From Arachis hypogaea (Eukaryota; Streptophyta; Magnoliopsida; Fabales; Fabaceae): DNA of 64,000 nucleotides. The first letter of the stretch is position 1; each line of letters starts with the position of its first letter. A model generated the notes under the pieces. That model made no database searches. It saw only the letters and a program-made list of their open reading frames with translations, and had not been told where the DNA came from. Below, one piece after another: positions 11,600-24,323 of this stretch. The position numbers and the translations under genes were made by a program. The stretch is from positions 156,680,699 to 156,744,698 of the forward strand of contig NC_092050.1 in NCBI RefSeq assembly GCF_003086295.3. The letters are read 5' to 3'.

Positions 11600-12610
11600 T
11601 TCTGTACGTAAATTTTAGTACGATGATGTTATGGTAATTATATAAATATTATTAAAATTAAATTTTTTTATTTTAATAATAATTTTTTAAATAATATTTT
11701 TTAAAAATATTGTTTAATAATAAAAAGTATTATTTTAATTTTAGTAATATTTTTTAAAATATTATAGTTATCATAATTATCGTAGTATAGTTGTATTAGA
11801 TTTTCATTAATACATAAATACGAGAAGTAGAAAGAATATTAAAACATTTGTATTTTGTATGATTCGAGTCAAGTCTTATGTTCTAAAAATTTTGAAAGAA
11901 TATTAAAATATTTGGATTTTGTATGATTTGAGTAAAGTTTTACTTTTTAAAAGCTTTGAAATTGCTAAAATTGTATTTTGAAAGTTTTGAAATTGTTAAA
12001 ACGAGTGCAAGAGATTGAGGTTAAGTTGTGTTTATAGACTTTTTGAAATCAAAAAGTAACTGTTAAAGTTTATTAAAATACGAGATTATAAATAGATAAA
12101 TTTTTTTTAAATTAGGAGTGAGATTCAAATAAAAAATTTTAGATAAAAATAAAAAGATTATATTATTTGAGTTATAATTTATTGATAAGTAAAAAAATAT
12201 TTTTAAAAAAAGAGAATTATACTAAAATATGAGAAATTGAGAATGAAGTAATGAACACTTAAAATGGTTTCGTCGTTTTTAGCTTATTCTTTTATGAGCC
12301 TTATATTATGTAGAACAGAGAACGGTATCAATGAAAAGATTTCTGACAAAAAAGAATATTATGTTCCTAAACCTCATTATATAATTAAGTGCGCAAATGG
12401 ATGGTTTATTTATTTTTCTTTTTTCGGTCAATGTCTATAATATATGCACATATGTCAAATGTTACAATATAATATATAATAAACATATAATGCTTAGGGA
12501 AACAACTTATTAGTTGCTTCTTCATCTTCCCTTGGTTTAGACATTATAGGAATATCTCTAAAAAAATTAGCAGTGGTTATATAGTAGTAGATTTATGAGA
12601 GTAGAACATT
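11600..12610. other. AT-rich intergenic DNA, nothing recognised
   Basis: No coding sequence. An imperfect direct repeat (GAAAGAATATTAAAA(C/T)ATTT followed by GTATTTTG or GGATTTTG) occurs near 11830-11860 and 11895-11920. Confidence 0.5.
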
Positions 12611-12624
12611 TCTTTTGATTGGGT

Positions 12625-13269
12625 TAGGGGTGTTCAAATTCAAACCGATTTAAATTAAATCGTTCATTTAATTCAATTTAAATTGAAAATCGATTAAAAC
12701 CGTACTAATTCGGATTTGATTGGATTCTATTTTTTGCAAACCGCTGGATTGGATCGAATTTCGGATCTACTTTTCATAACCGATTCAATCCAATCCAATC
12801 CAAACCGCACAATGTGCTATAATATTATTATTTTATTATTATAATTACAATTATATTTTTAACATGTTCAATTTGTTATACATTTTTCTATTATTTATGT
12901 ATTATTATTATTTAATAAATATTTTATGTTTAAAATATTATTTATTTATTTATTTTAACTAACCTATAATTTTATTTCTATTGTTATGTTATCGTTGGCT
13001 TTTTAAGATATGTTAAGTGTTAAGACTTGTTATGTCATTGTTGATTATTTAAAATTTGATGTTAAGACTTGTTATATGTATTTAATTTTTTTATTTAAAA
13101 AACTGCATATCCAAACCGATTCAAACCGCTTGTAATCGGATCGGATCGGATCGGATTAGATTTTCAAAAAAAGTTTATCCATCTAAACTGCACCGCACAT
13201 AAATTAAGCGTTCGAATCGGATGACTTTTTCCCTTAAAACCGAATCAAACCGCACCACAAACACCCCTA
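12625..13269. mobile_element. hAT MITE, copy 1, about 645 bp
   Basis: Termini TAGGGGTGTTCAAATTC at the left and CACAAACACCCCTA at the right, with subterminal arrays of CAAACCG and CGGATCGGAT words. The AT-rich core is nearly identical to that of 49704-50322. The flanks (GATTGGGT and AACTAGGG) no longer match, so this copy is older or its flank is rearranged; the right end runs into a second TAGGGGTGTTT motif in opposite orientation. No transposase. Confidence 0.8.
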
Positions 13270-13279
13270 AACTAGGGGT

Positions 13280-13928
13280 GTTTAGTTGGTCACATCATAT
13301 TCAGGCCAAATTAAAAATTATATTTTGTGTTCATCATGTTGTTATAAATATAAGAATAGTTTAATAATTAACTCATAAAGAAATAATTAAAATACTTACA
13401 AAGAGCTAAGAAACTTTATAAATTTAAAATTAAAACTTAAAACATACTTTTAAAAGAGTACTAAAAATTAACTAGTCTTACATATCCTTCTTTAATTTAT
13501 AAGTGGTTAATGTTTATTTACCTTCAAAACGAATAATATATATAGAGACACACACAAAATTAAAGGAAATATTTTGCAAATAAAGACTAAAAGAATAAGA
13601 AAAAATCACTATGATTACCACATACCTACTGACTTTTAATAAAAGCAAAGTCAATTTTATCTAGGTAGTACCTCACTAGACCAAAAATATTTATTAATAA
13701 AATTCCGTGAAAAAATCTAATTAAATAGAAGGAGTATACTTCCTGTATAAATTTAAGTGTATAAACTAAAAAAAAAAAAATTCGTATTATGAGTTTAATA
13801 CAGATAAATGATATCCGTATCAATTTTTTAGTCCACCTTAAATATTATATATTTTCTTATTTATACCAAAAAAAATAATTCTTTTATTATTTATCTTCTT
13901 AGCTTTTATTAACCCACATAAAACTCTT

Positions 13929-13969
<41 letters not shown>

Positions 13970-15220
13970 TAAAAAGAAAATATTTGACATACCCTTAAAC
14001 TGAGTTCACACTAAATCCAATAATAATAAGTGTGACTTAGCTTGCTCTGATATATAATACAAAATTTTAATAATTTTCAGCAGTGATGAAATGGACTGGT
14101 TAGGTGTCATCATCATATTGATCCAATCTCAAATTTTAATAATGATTGATGTAAATGATTAGAAGTTCATCACGTGGTGTATTTCAGGAAGAAATAATAA
14201 TAAAAAAAAAAAAGCATACATGTATACGAATATTTAATTTGGATTTCACTGTCATTGAGGTATATTAAATTACTAATACAGGCACAAGTGATCTTAATTT
14301 GACTTGAAAAAAAAAAATTAATGGTAAACTGAAATTGTGCTTTGAAAGTTGGAATCCCCTATTTGGGGCGCAATATATAGGGACATTGCATCAACGTACG
14401 ACGAGTGTCTAAATAGAAAATTAAAAAAAAAAAAAAACTTTTAAAATCAAGGAATAACAATAATAATGAATGGTCCCAATAAAATGGCCACAACCACATA
14501 CTAATTATTTATTCCATTCGACAACATGCTCGTGCCTTATATCATTAAATATTTTGTAGATTTATACCACATTCAATTCTTTATAATTAACGTTTTTCTT
14601 AACTTGTTTATAATTCTATTTTCTGAAACAAGCTAAGTAAATTAATTTTATTATTTGCCCAATGCAACAATATATTGTCCATGAAGAGAGAGTCAAAATT
14701 GAGACCATATACTTCTCTTGGGTCAAAAACAAAGTACACGATTTCGTAACAATAATAGAGGTCTCTATTTCATTCTTTTTAATTTCCCCCGAACAAAATT
14801 TAGCATATCTCTAGTTTCTTGGACAATATAATTGGGAGCCCGACCAAATCATTTTAGATGAGATTAACCAAGGATACAACACTAGCAGAATCTTGTACTT
14901 TATAGCTAGCCTGACAAGTATTGTGAAGATAAATTAAAGTATAAAGTAAAGACATCTTATTTATTAGTTAGGTGGTATATGCACGCAGAAATTATTTTTT
15001 ATATGAAAAAGATGGTAGTGTATTTATAAAATATTAATGTTTAGAGTGTTTTATAGTATTATGAATATTCAAAGAAACTTAGTATTATTCACCATGTTTT
15101 GGAATAGTTCATGTTTCAATGAATTCTATTTTATACAAACTAATTAATTAGTTTATAATTATATATGATTGATCAAAGACAATGATTAATTATTGTTTTA
15201 ATTAATTAGAAGAATGGACT
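13280..15220. other. Gene-free AT-rich stretch with a TA microsatellite
   Basis: A (TA)n run lies at 13931-13963. Otherwise low-complexity AT-rich DNA; the only longer open frames are low-complexity and resemble nothing known. Confidence 0.5.
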
Positions 15221-15227
15221 AAAGTAT

Positions 15228-15995
15228 AAATAAATTTTTATACGATGGATAAATGTATATTTTAATTAATTTTTTAATAAGTCATCTACATATATTAATA
15301 TTAATTTTTGTTGTCATTTTTATCTTTCTATTATCTGAATAACTTTTTTGACAGTAGTAGCTGTCAAATGACTATTTATATTGTGTGATATGATCCTTTT
15401 AATGATATATAGTAAAAAATAAATGTTAAATTATTAAATTTATTAAATTAGAATAAAAAACAAAAAAATCTATAAGTGACAAATGTTTCTTCATTTTTTT
15501 TTCTCTCAAAAGTTACTTCGAACATAGTCCTAATAAAAAATAACAAGAATTGAAATGTGATTATTTTATTTGGGTTGAGAAAGTGTTGATGATGAAAAAT
15601 GTTGGGGGATTAAAGAGCAAAATTGAAAAAGTAAATGGAAGTATGTAGAAGAAAATAAATAGAAGGTAGAAGAAAATAAATGAAAAGATTTCTTATTCAC
15701 TCTGACTCTATTTGAAGTAAATTTTGGAGAAAGAAGATAATAAAGAGATGTTATCACTTGTAAATTTTTTTATTTTTTATTTTAATTTAACAAATTCAAT
15801 AATTTAATATTTATTTTTTATTGGATTATCAAAACAACCACGTCACATAATGCACATAAAACACTTGGCAGTTACTATTGTCGGAAAAGTTACTCCAGCA
15901 ACAAAAGAATAAAAATAACAACGAAACTTGATATTAATATATGTACAGATGACTCATTAAAAAAATTAAAATATAAATTTATTCACAATATAAAA
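15228..15995. repeat. Large foldback (inverted-repeat) element, about 770 bp
   Basis: The left arm (about 15235-15450) and the right arm (about 15770-15990) are imperfect inverted copies: for example GTCATCTACATATATTAATA on the left pairs with the complement of TATTAATATATGTACAGATG on the right, and ACTTTTTTGACAGTAGTAGC pairs with the complement of GCAGTTACTATTGTCGGAAAAGT-like sequence. The middle is purine/pyrimidine biased. No protein and no clear target duplication; class unknown. Confidence 0.7.
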
Positions 15996-15999
15996 ATTC

Positions 16000-17020
16000 A
16001 TGTGTTTTTTTTTGGTGAACTATTCATGTGTATTTTTGTCTATACTTTCTAATTAATTAATCAAAAAGCATATCCATGTGATACATACATAAAATTAAGG
16101 GTGTAATCCGTGTATTTGAGGCCCTCAAAGATCACAAACCCTAACAAACAAATCTATTTTCCTTCATTTGATTTTGATTTCATTGGCAAGCTTAAAGACA
16201 CGATCAATATAAATGGCCTAAATCCAGCAAAGCAATGAGCTGTCTTTGAACCCACTAACCATACAAAATCCCACACCATATATATATGGAATGAACCGAC
16301 CCAACAAACATGTGCTGCTGGTCAAAGATTATTGTTGTTCAATATCCTTTTGGATAATGTTCATGTTCTTAATTAAAAAAACAAATGAATCAAATAAAAT
16401 CCATCATTGAGTACTTGTAATATCCCGAATTAAATTTTAATTAGGTGTAATTCGTTGTTTACATTCTTAATTTATTAATAGTAGGATTAATAAATACATA
16501 CACGAGCGTCAACCAAATTAGAAAACGCATTGCAGCCAACAACTTAATAAAGTAATTAGGTCGATTGATATACTAATTTAATTTAGAGGTCAAAGTGATA
16601 AAAAAAAAATTTAGATTTTATTTCTCTTTTGAACTTTCACCTACTACATACACCACTATATTTCATAATAAGATGAAAATTAAATTAGATTCTTGTATTA
16701 TCCCATGGTAGTTGTTGCTGGTTTTATATATATATATATATATGTGTGTGTGTGAAGGGATAAGAATAAGATGATGATATATATGGAAGAGAGAGGTTGC
16801 TGCTTCTAGATTGGTTATGAATATTTATATTTTGTTAGATATATGTCGAGTCACGGAGACAGAAAATTTTAGAAGCGAGGAGTTGAGGGCAAAAATATAT
16901 ATATTAAAATAAATTTTATTGAACATTATTAATTATATTAAAAATATAATAGAAATATAAAAATTAAAAAGAATCGATTAATATTTTTATTTTTAAAATA
17001 TTATTTATTATATATAATTT
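16000..17020. other. Gene-free stretch, nothing recognised
   Basis: AT-rich DNA with a short TA/TG microsatellite at about 16727-16753. No coding potential seen. Confidence 0.5.
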
Positions 17021-17400
17021 ATGGTAAAATATATTTTTTGTCTTTAAAATTTAATAAAAGTTTTAAAAATATTTTTAAGTTTTATTTTGTTTTAATTTTA
17101 TTCTAGAAGTTTTTTATTTACATCAAATATATCTCTGACGGTTAATTTTTTAAAAAATTTAAGATTAATTCAACAACAATTTTATAAGAACAACCCTTAA
17201 CACAAGTAAATCAATCATAATTTTCGTACATTATTGTTAGATTGGTCTTAAAGTTTTTGAAAATTTAGCCATCGAAGGTATATTTGATGCAAATAAAAAA
17301 TTTCTAGGACAAAATTGAAACAAAATAAAACTTAGGGATATTTTTGAAACTTTTACCAACTTTTAGAGACAAAAAATATACTTTAGCTTAAAATTTATAA
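17020..17400. repeat. Foldback element, about 375 bp, arms of about 150 bp
   Basis: The left arm begins AAAATATATTTTTTGTC and the right arm ends GACAAAAAATATACTTT; the arms match over about 150 bp through AAGTTTTATTTTGTTT and CATCAAATATA, with scattered differences. The centre (about 17170-17250) holds a shorter inverted repeat. It looks like a MITE-class palindromic element but no target duplication was resolved. Confidence 0.75.
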
Positions 17401-18815
17401 AAAAAATTATTTCTAAAATTTGAACTTAAAACATCTTAATTAAATTATAAATAACTTGTTATTCTAACTAATTTTACTTTGGATTATTTTTACACATTTA
17501 ATAATAAAAAACTGAATCACTTGGCACGTTAGCGCCTAATAATACACTAGTATTTATAATTTAAAGCTAGAATTATATATAAATACCAAAAAAATTATAC
17601 CTGTATATGGAAACTGCGTTTATATAAAATAATAAAAACTTAATTTATAATTTTTTCTTTCTTTTTAAAATAATTAATTTTTTTATATATTTTTTTAAAT
17701 AATTTTCATATAATGTCAAACTAAAGATTTTATATATTTGTTTAATTATTTATTGTAATTAAAATATTTTTTATTATTATTTTTAAAAATAAAAAATATA
17801 TTCTAAATTAATAAATTGATCCATTCACTTTAAAAATTTATATACAACATAATTACATATAATAGAATAAAAGATAAAAAAAAATAATGAAGATCAATAA
17901 ATTGAGAATAAAATAAAATATATAAAATCATAAAGAGAATAAAAAAGTTAGATTAATACCTAAACTATAATTTATTGAATTAAAATTTACAATTAAAAAT
18001 ATCAAAAAGAGAAATAATGAAATTAAAAGATATATAGAATCATGAAAACTTTATAAAAAACTATATAAAAAAAAACATAGAAAATTTGTAATTTACCTTT
18101 TGATGAAGAGAAGATGATTATTAGATAGAGTATAGAAAAAGAAGGTTAAAAATATAAAATCAATAAATAATGAGAGATTTAGTGTCTTACTATTTTGTTT
18201 TCTCTTCATTTTAATATTGATAATAATTTAAAAAGAAACAAAGAATTTAAAGGAATAAAAATTTGACAGTTGTGACTTAAGAACGGGAGAAGGCTAAATT
18301 TAAATAAATTTATCAATAGTAAAAATACTTAAGAATGGGAGAAGGCTAATTAAGCTTAATTTATTTATAGTGTAGTCATTTAAAAATTAAAATAGAGACA
18401 TATTATATATAGATATAATTTTTTTTAAAAAAATTAAAATTTTAGTGGAACAAGTGCACCCTCATCTCCTAGGTAGGTCGTACTTGAAGAGTAATGATGT
18501 ACATCCAAGTCTTTTTATAAATTAAATCTAATAAAGTTAAACAATATGACTTAGAGTAATATTATTCATAATGGAATTTTGTTAATGTTAGACTAATTTA
18601 ATTAGATTTTATTAACAAAAAAAACTTAAATATATAATATTATTTTGTGTCTAATGCTAAAAGTTATTCAATCAATTATTAAAAAAAATATATGCTAATA
18701 ATTATTCATGGTATCAAAATTTAAGATATTTTTTGTTTTGTTTTGAGATAATATTTATTTTGACATCGACAGTTAAATAATAAATAAGTTAATTTGATTT
18801 TTACGTTCTAAATAA

Positions 18816-18861
<46 letters not shown>

Positions 18862-19140
18862 TAAAAATTAACTTATATATAGTTATTCAACATTAATCAA
18901 TTTTTTTATTTTAAAAATTTTTATTTTTTGAGAATTTAAAATTTATGATAAAAAATTATTTTAAAAAATTGACTGATTTTAACTGAAAAAAATTAACTCC
19001 TAACATTATTCTTTTCTACAACAGTCAATAGATTTTTTGTTTTTAAAAACGTATTCATGCCAATTTTTAATCAAATTTTTATCTTATAACTACTAATATA
19101 TTATTGAAGTAAACAGCCAAATGTCATTCTATCACTTTAA
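17400..19140. other. AT-rich intergenic DNA with a TA microsatellite
   Basis: Contains a (TA)n run of nearly 20 units at 18819-18857. No coding sequence or defined element is seen. Confidence 0.5.
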
Positions 19141-19144
19141 GAGT

Positions 19145-19768
19145 CACTACAACAATATAGATTATTTTTGAGGGTTATAATGTGTAAAAAAAAATTAAAA
19201 TTTGTCAAAAAAAATAAATTTTGACACTATTTTAACTATGAAAATATGTTAATAAAAGTTTTGTCAAAAATAGTATTTTTAACATATAAGTGATTGTGAA
19301 AAAAAAATAAATCTTATTTTGATAAATATTGACTGTCAAAAATAATTTGTTAGAAAATTTTGAGAACATATTTTCTGTGATACTTATTAATTGTCAAAAA
19401 TACTATTTATTTTGACACTTATTGACTATAAAATATTCTCAACAAAAAATTTTAACAAAGAATGAGATGAGATCTTGAAACTAAAGAATAACTTGAGATT
19501 TTGAAAATAAAGAATGAGTAGTATAATCCTAAACTGAGAGCAGTGTGATGTCAAAATTAACAGAGCCAAAGAAGAAGAAAAATAGTGGAGTAAATTGAAA
19601 ACAAACGAGTGTCAAAATTGATGAGTAATTTTCTACGGTCAAATTATTCATCAAGAAAACATAGAAAATTTGACATTTATGATATTTGTCAAAAATATAT
19701 ATTAATTTTGACATTTAATTATGGTGTTAAAAAATAAAGTGTTAAAATAACTCTATTTTCTTGTAGTG
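19145..19768. mobile_element. Nonautonomous CACTA (En/Spm) element, 624 bp
   Basis: Begins CACTACAACAA and ends TTCTTGTAGTG, the diagnostic CACTA termini, and is flanked by a 3-bp duplication AGT (19142-19144 and 19769-19771), the length expected for this superfamily. Subterminal TTTTGACA and TGTCAAAA words recur many times in both orientations, as expected for transposase-binding repeats. A minus-strand open frame at 19529-19714 overlaps these repeats and is not a gene. Movement would need a transposase from elsewhere. Confidence 0.88.
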
Positions 19769-20417
19769 AGTTGTGCAAGTCAAACTAATATAAATATCTT
19801 TGATTTCTAAAATTATATTTGTGTCTTAATTTAGATTTCTAAAGTTTTAATTTATTTAATTAAATTTTTAAACCATAGTCCTAATTTTACTTAAGCGTTT
19901 TACAAGCTTCTTAGGAAGTAAATTGAGGTAAAAAATTTCAATTACTACATTAGATAGTTGTTAAGAAATTTAGTGTGACATTGTGGTCAATCTATTTCGG
20001 TATATTATTAACATTCTATAATAAAAATAAGAAGACTGACGTGAATTATGAATATTAAATTGGAGGATCAAATTAATGAATAAATTAAAATTTTGAAGAA
20101 CAAATTACAGTAAATATAACTCTAAAGACTAATAAGATTATTAATTCTAAATCTCGTTTCTAAAAGTAAGGCATTTTGTTATTTATTTATTTAAAAAGCT
20201 AGAGATCAATTGATTCATCCATAAGGCCAAAATGGAAAACTCTTATGTGTAACTGTATATATATAATCAACAAAGTTTAGGGCATTAAATAGTATATTTA
20301 TTAAGAAATTAAATTTTAGAGACTTAGTTTATATATAATCCAAATCGCAATACTATATAGATTATAAATTAATAGCCAGCATAAATTGAATATCGTGTAA
20401 AAAATGGAACGCTCTCC

Positions 20418-20475
20418 AGCAGAAGAAAACTTTTTTTAAGAAAAGGAGCAGAAGAAAACTTTTTTTAAGAAAAGG
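20418..20475. repeat. Exact 29-bp tandem duplication
   Basis: Two adjacent copies of a 29-bp unit starting AGCAGAAGAAAACTTTTTTT (20418-20446 and 20447-20475), just before the recognisable start of the LINE ORF1. It may belong to the LINE 5' untranslated region. Confidence 0.9.
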
Positions 20476-20514
20476 ACCAAATACAGAGAAGTGTCAAGAA
20501 AGCTAAATCCAACG

Positions 20515-22029
20515 AGGATGAAATCCTGTCAGATGCAGAGGAGGTACCACACAACAAAGAAGGTGTCACTACGATGGTAATCGTCAAACTTCTGGGGAAA
20601 AATTTGGGGTTCTGCGCTATGGATGCCTAGATTCAACGGGTATGGGCCAAGAAGGGTGAAGTCAAAATCATTGACTTAACTGGGGATTTTTTCCTAGTTC
20701 AATTCCTAGACGAGGAAGATTATTAACATGCTCTGTTCGAAGGCCTTTGGCAGGCTGCTGACCATTATCTCTTGGTACAAAGATGGAGGCCATTTTTTAA
20801 CCCTTGTGCTAATGATTTCAAAGAATTGCAATGTGGGTGCAGATTCTAGATTTATCCGTGGAATTATACACTCAACCATTTTTGTGGAGAGCATGAAGAA
20901 AGATAGGTTCTATGATCAAAATTGACCAAACCACGTCAATTCACTCAAGGGAAAAATTTGCGCGGCTATGCGTGAGATTGACTTACGGCGTAAACTTGTT
21001 CTGGCTATTGAAGTATTAGGCCGAGAGTTCAAGATAGAGTATGAGGGCTTGCATTTGATATGTTTTGGGTGTGGAAGGTATGGTCATAGAAGGGAGGAAT
21101 GTCCTGATGGAGGAGTCACGAATGCCAAGATGCAGCCGCAAGCGGCAACGACGAAGACCATTCCGATGGTTAAAGCAAATGGTGAAGGTTTGGATGCAGC
21201 TAATCTGGCTCCAGATAATTTGGAAGTGTTTCCCGAAGAAAGTGGGATTGTGACAGAGGTGCAAGCGAAGTCCACGGGAAGGATTGATGATAATGTTGGA
21301 AATCAAACCACTTCTTTTGGGCCTTGGATGCTTGTGAGCAAGAATCAATGTAAAGGAGCTCGCCCTAAGCAAGGAAGTGGGCCAGGGCCCAAAGTGCAAG
21401 TTCAACTGGACTCACGTTTCAACTTGTTGGGCAATGAGGAACCCAAAGACCAAATAACTCCTGATTTGGGCAACATAGCCTCAACTCACACGCCCAAACA
21501 TTTTGAAGGAAAGGAGGAGAAATTGAAACTTTCGTCTCAGGAGGGAAGAAGTAAGAAAACCCAAACTGGAAAGACTCCTTCCATTCTCAAGTCTAATGTG
21601 TTTGCTGTCCAAAGCAAAGAGGTGTCAAAAATGCAAATGGAAAGGAAGGAAGCAGGGAGACAAAGTTTTGAAGCAGTGGTGAATAAGGGGAAAGAAGTAG
21701 ACTCCTCTCCTAGTCCTGCGACAAAAAATCGGAATGAGGATGATTAGTGGCACTCAATTAATTTGATTAAACAGGCACAATTTGACTCTCGAGGTGACAA
21801 GCTAGGCTTGGAAGGGCTTCCCTATGTTGAAACATATCTTCCTTCGAAAGAGGATATCAGGGCTACAAATAAAGTAAATCGCAATATGGGAGACATGGAT
21901 ACAGCATCAAATCCACCGAACCCCGGAGCAATGGTTGATGCACATTCTCCTGTGGTTTTTGTCTCGGTTTCTCCCATGGTGGAGCAAGCTTCAGCAGGTA
22001 TGGGGATGGATGATCCCACTCCTCTGTAA
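20515..22029 (+). pseudogene. LINE ORF1 remnant: DUF4283-like domain plus CCHC zinc knuckle
   Basis: Frame 20515-20840 reads like the nucleic-acid-binding DUF4283 domain (for example IIDLTGDFFLVQF and HYLLVQRWRPFFNP) but has stops at 20628-20630 and 20724-20726. After a frame disruption, 20968-21747 stays open for 259 codons and contains the zinc knuckle CFGCGRYGHRREECP (about residues 32-46 of that frame) preceded by the typical YEGLHLI. The rest is a low-complexity polar tail; 21763-22029 continues in another frame. In this family ORF1 protein binds the LINE RNA. Not functional here. Confidence 0.85.
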
Positions 22030-22100
22030 TAGCTGGTTTTAGTATTTTCTTAGTGTGTTTCCTGCCTTCTTTCATTGTTGTTGTTTATTATCAATATAAT

Positions 22101-24323
22101 AACGTGAAACTGCAGAGGTGTAGGTTTTTCCAGGTTGGTTAAGGATTTATGTGGTCATTATCACTCTAGTATACTCTGTCTACTAGCTAGAGACTCATAT
22201 CTCTGGAACAAAGGCAACAAACATTGCTCGGAAGTTTGGTTTCTCTTCTTGGCATCTTGTGGAAGGTGTTGGCTTCTCTGGAGGTATTTGGGTGTTGTGG
22301 AATGATACGTTTTGGTGTATTGAGGTTCTGGAATCGCATAGGCAATTTGTCCACTTGAGGGTAGCTTATCAAAACGAGCTTCCTTGGTTTCTAATTATTG
22401 TCTATGGATCTCCCCATATTGCTCCGCGAGCTGATCTTTGGTCTAATATTCGAAGATTGGCAGGTCTCATTCAGGGCGATTGGTGTGTGGGTGGCGACTT
22501 TAATTGTGTGCTTACGAGTGCAGACACGTGGGGGGAGTTTCCAACTTATCCAGAGATCATCACCGCTTTGCCGCCTGTCTTTTTGATTCTGGGTTGCACG
22601 ATATTGGGTTCCAGGGGCAACCCTTTACTTGGCAGCGGGGACCATCCAGAGGAGACTGGATAAGTATGTGGCAAATAAGTCATGGTCTCTGCGGTTCTTT
22701 CAGGCTCTGGTGAAGCACCTATCGAAGCTGAAATCCAACCATGTGCCCATCCTACTTAACTTGGATTATCATAGTAATTACTTTGTTAGACCTTTCCATT
22801 TCTTATCTCCTTGGCTTGTTTATAGGGATTTTCATGCGCTATTGATTAATAATTGGCGTACTGATAACCTGCTGGAGGATAATATTTCATCTTTCATGTC
22901 CGCTGCAAAAATTTGGAACAATGAAGTATTTGGTAATATTGCAAAGAGAAAATCTCGCATTTTAGCCAGGCTTAATGGTATTTCTGCAAATTTTTCTTTT
23001 GAACCGAATCCTTTCCTTGAGAATCTTCAATCGTGTTTGTGGAAGGAATTAGAGGATTTGCTCATTCAAGAAGAAATATACTGGAAGCAATGTTCACGAT
23101 GTAAGTGGTTAAATTATGGAGACAGGAACACCTCCTATTTTCATGGTGTAGCCACTTCAAGAAAGAGACGAAATAGAGTAAGTATGCTGAAAGACCAAGC
23201 AGGAGTCTGGATTGAGAAGGATCAGCAGTTGCAAGATCATAGCCTTAATTTTTTTCAGAACCTTTATACAGAAGATTCCGGGTATGAGAGATTGGAAGCT
23301 CCGGGTTTTTTGCCAACGATTTCTGAGGAGGATATAACAATGTTGACTAAGGAGGTGACAATTGATGAGATTAGAACTTCCCTCTTTGTAATGGGGCCTG
23401 GAAAGCTCCAGGTCCTGATGGGTTGCCTCTGATGTTTTACCAAAGTAATTGGTATTCTGTTAAAGATTCTCTAATCAGTTGGGTTAAAAGGGTCTTCCAA
23501 GATCATCAACAGATTGAAGTAGTGAATAATATTTATATTTTCCTTATCCCAAAGATTGATAATCCTGAGACCATAGGGCATTTCAGGTCAATTGGTTTGT
23601 GCAATGTATCATACAAACTCATTATCAAGATTGTGTCTCAACGAATGAAGAAAATCATGCCCAAGCTTATTAGCCCTGTTCAATGCAGTTTCGTTGCAGG
23701 CAGACAGAGTGCGGACAATATTTTCGTGGCACAAGAGGTCCTCCACACTATGAGAAATAAAAAGGGTGAGGGCGGATTCATGGCCATTAAAATCGATCTT
23801 GAAAAAGCATACGATCAGTTGAGATGGCAATTTATCAGAGATACTCTGCTGGAGGCCAATATTCCCAACAATATAGCTAATTTGATCTTTCACTGTTACT
23901 TGTCAGCAGAGATGCAGATTCTTTGGAATGGGTCACCTTCAGTCTCCTTCACCCTGAGTAGAGGAATCCGCCAGCGTGATCCAATTTCTCCATATTTTTT
24001 CATTTTATGCATAGAACGCCTGTCTCAAATAATCTCGGTAGCAGTGAATAATAGAATTTGGGAGTTTATTAAGCTTAGCAGAGGAGGTCTGCAACTCTCT
24101 CACCTCTGTTTTACTGATGACATTGTTCTTTTTGAAAAAGCAACTATGGATCAAGTAGAAGTCGTGCGGGGTATCTTGGATCTTTTTTGCCGATGTTCAG
24201 GTCAAAAGGTGAATTTTGCTAAGTCTTGTGTTTTCATTTCAAATAATACGAGTTTCGAAAGAAAACGTAGGTTAAGTGATGCTCTTGGTACGAGACTTAC
24301 GAATAACTTGGGTAAGTATCTGG
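22101..24323 (+). pseudogene. LINE ORF2 remnant, 5' part: endonuclease and reverse transcriptase
   Basis: The APE-type endonuclease is recognisable from GVGFSGGIWVLWN through GDWCVGGDFNCVL (about 22260-22520) and is followed by a frame change near 22590-22640. Frame 22629-23432 leads to the reverse transcriptase; a one-base shift lies in 23395-23420, where MGPGKAP and PGPDGLP sit in different frames. The polymerase fingers and palm follow in 23423-24323 with DLEKAYDQL (first catalytic Asp) and FTDDIVLF (second and third Asp; the usual Ala is Thr). The common RQGDP motif is RQRDP. The coding frame then meets the hAT element directly. Confidence 0.9.

Noticed and set aside
12610..13280. Target duplication for the first hAT MITE
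   Set aside because: GATTGGGT and AACTAGGG agree at only four of eight positions, so no duplication is claimed although the element is clear.
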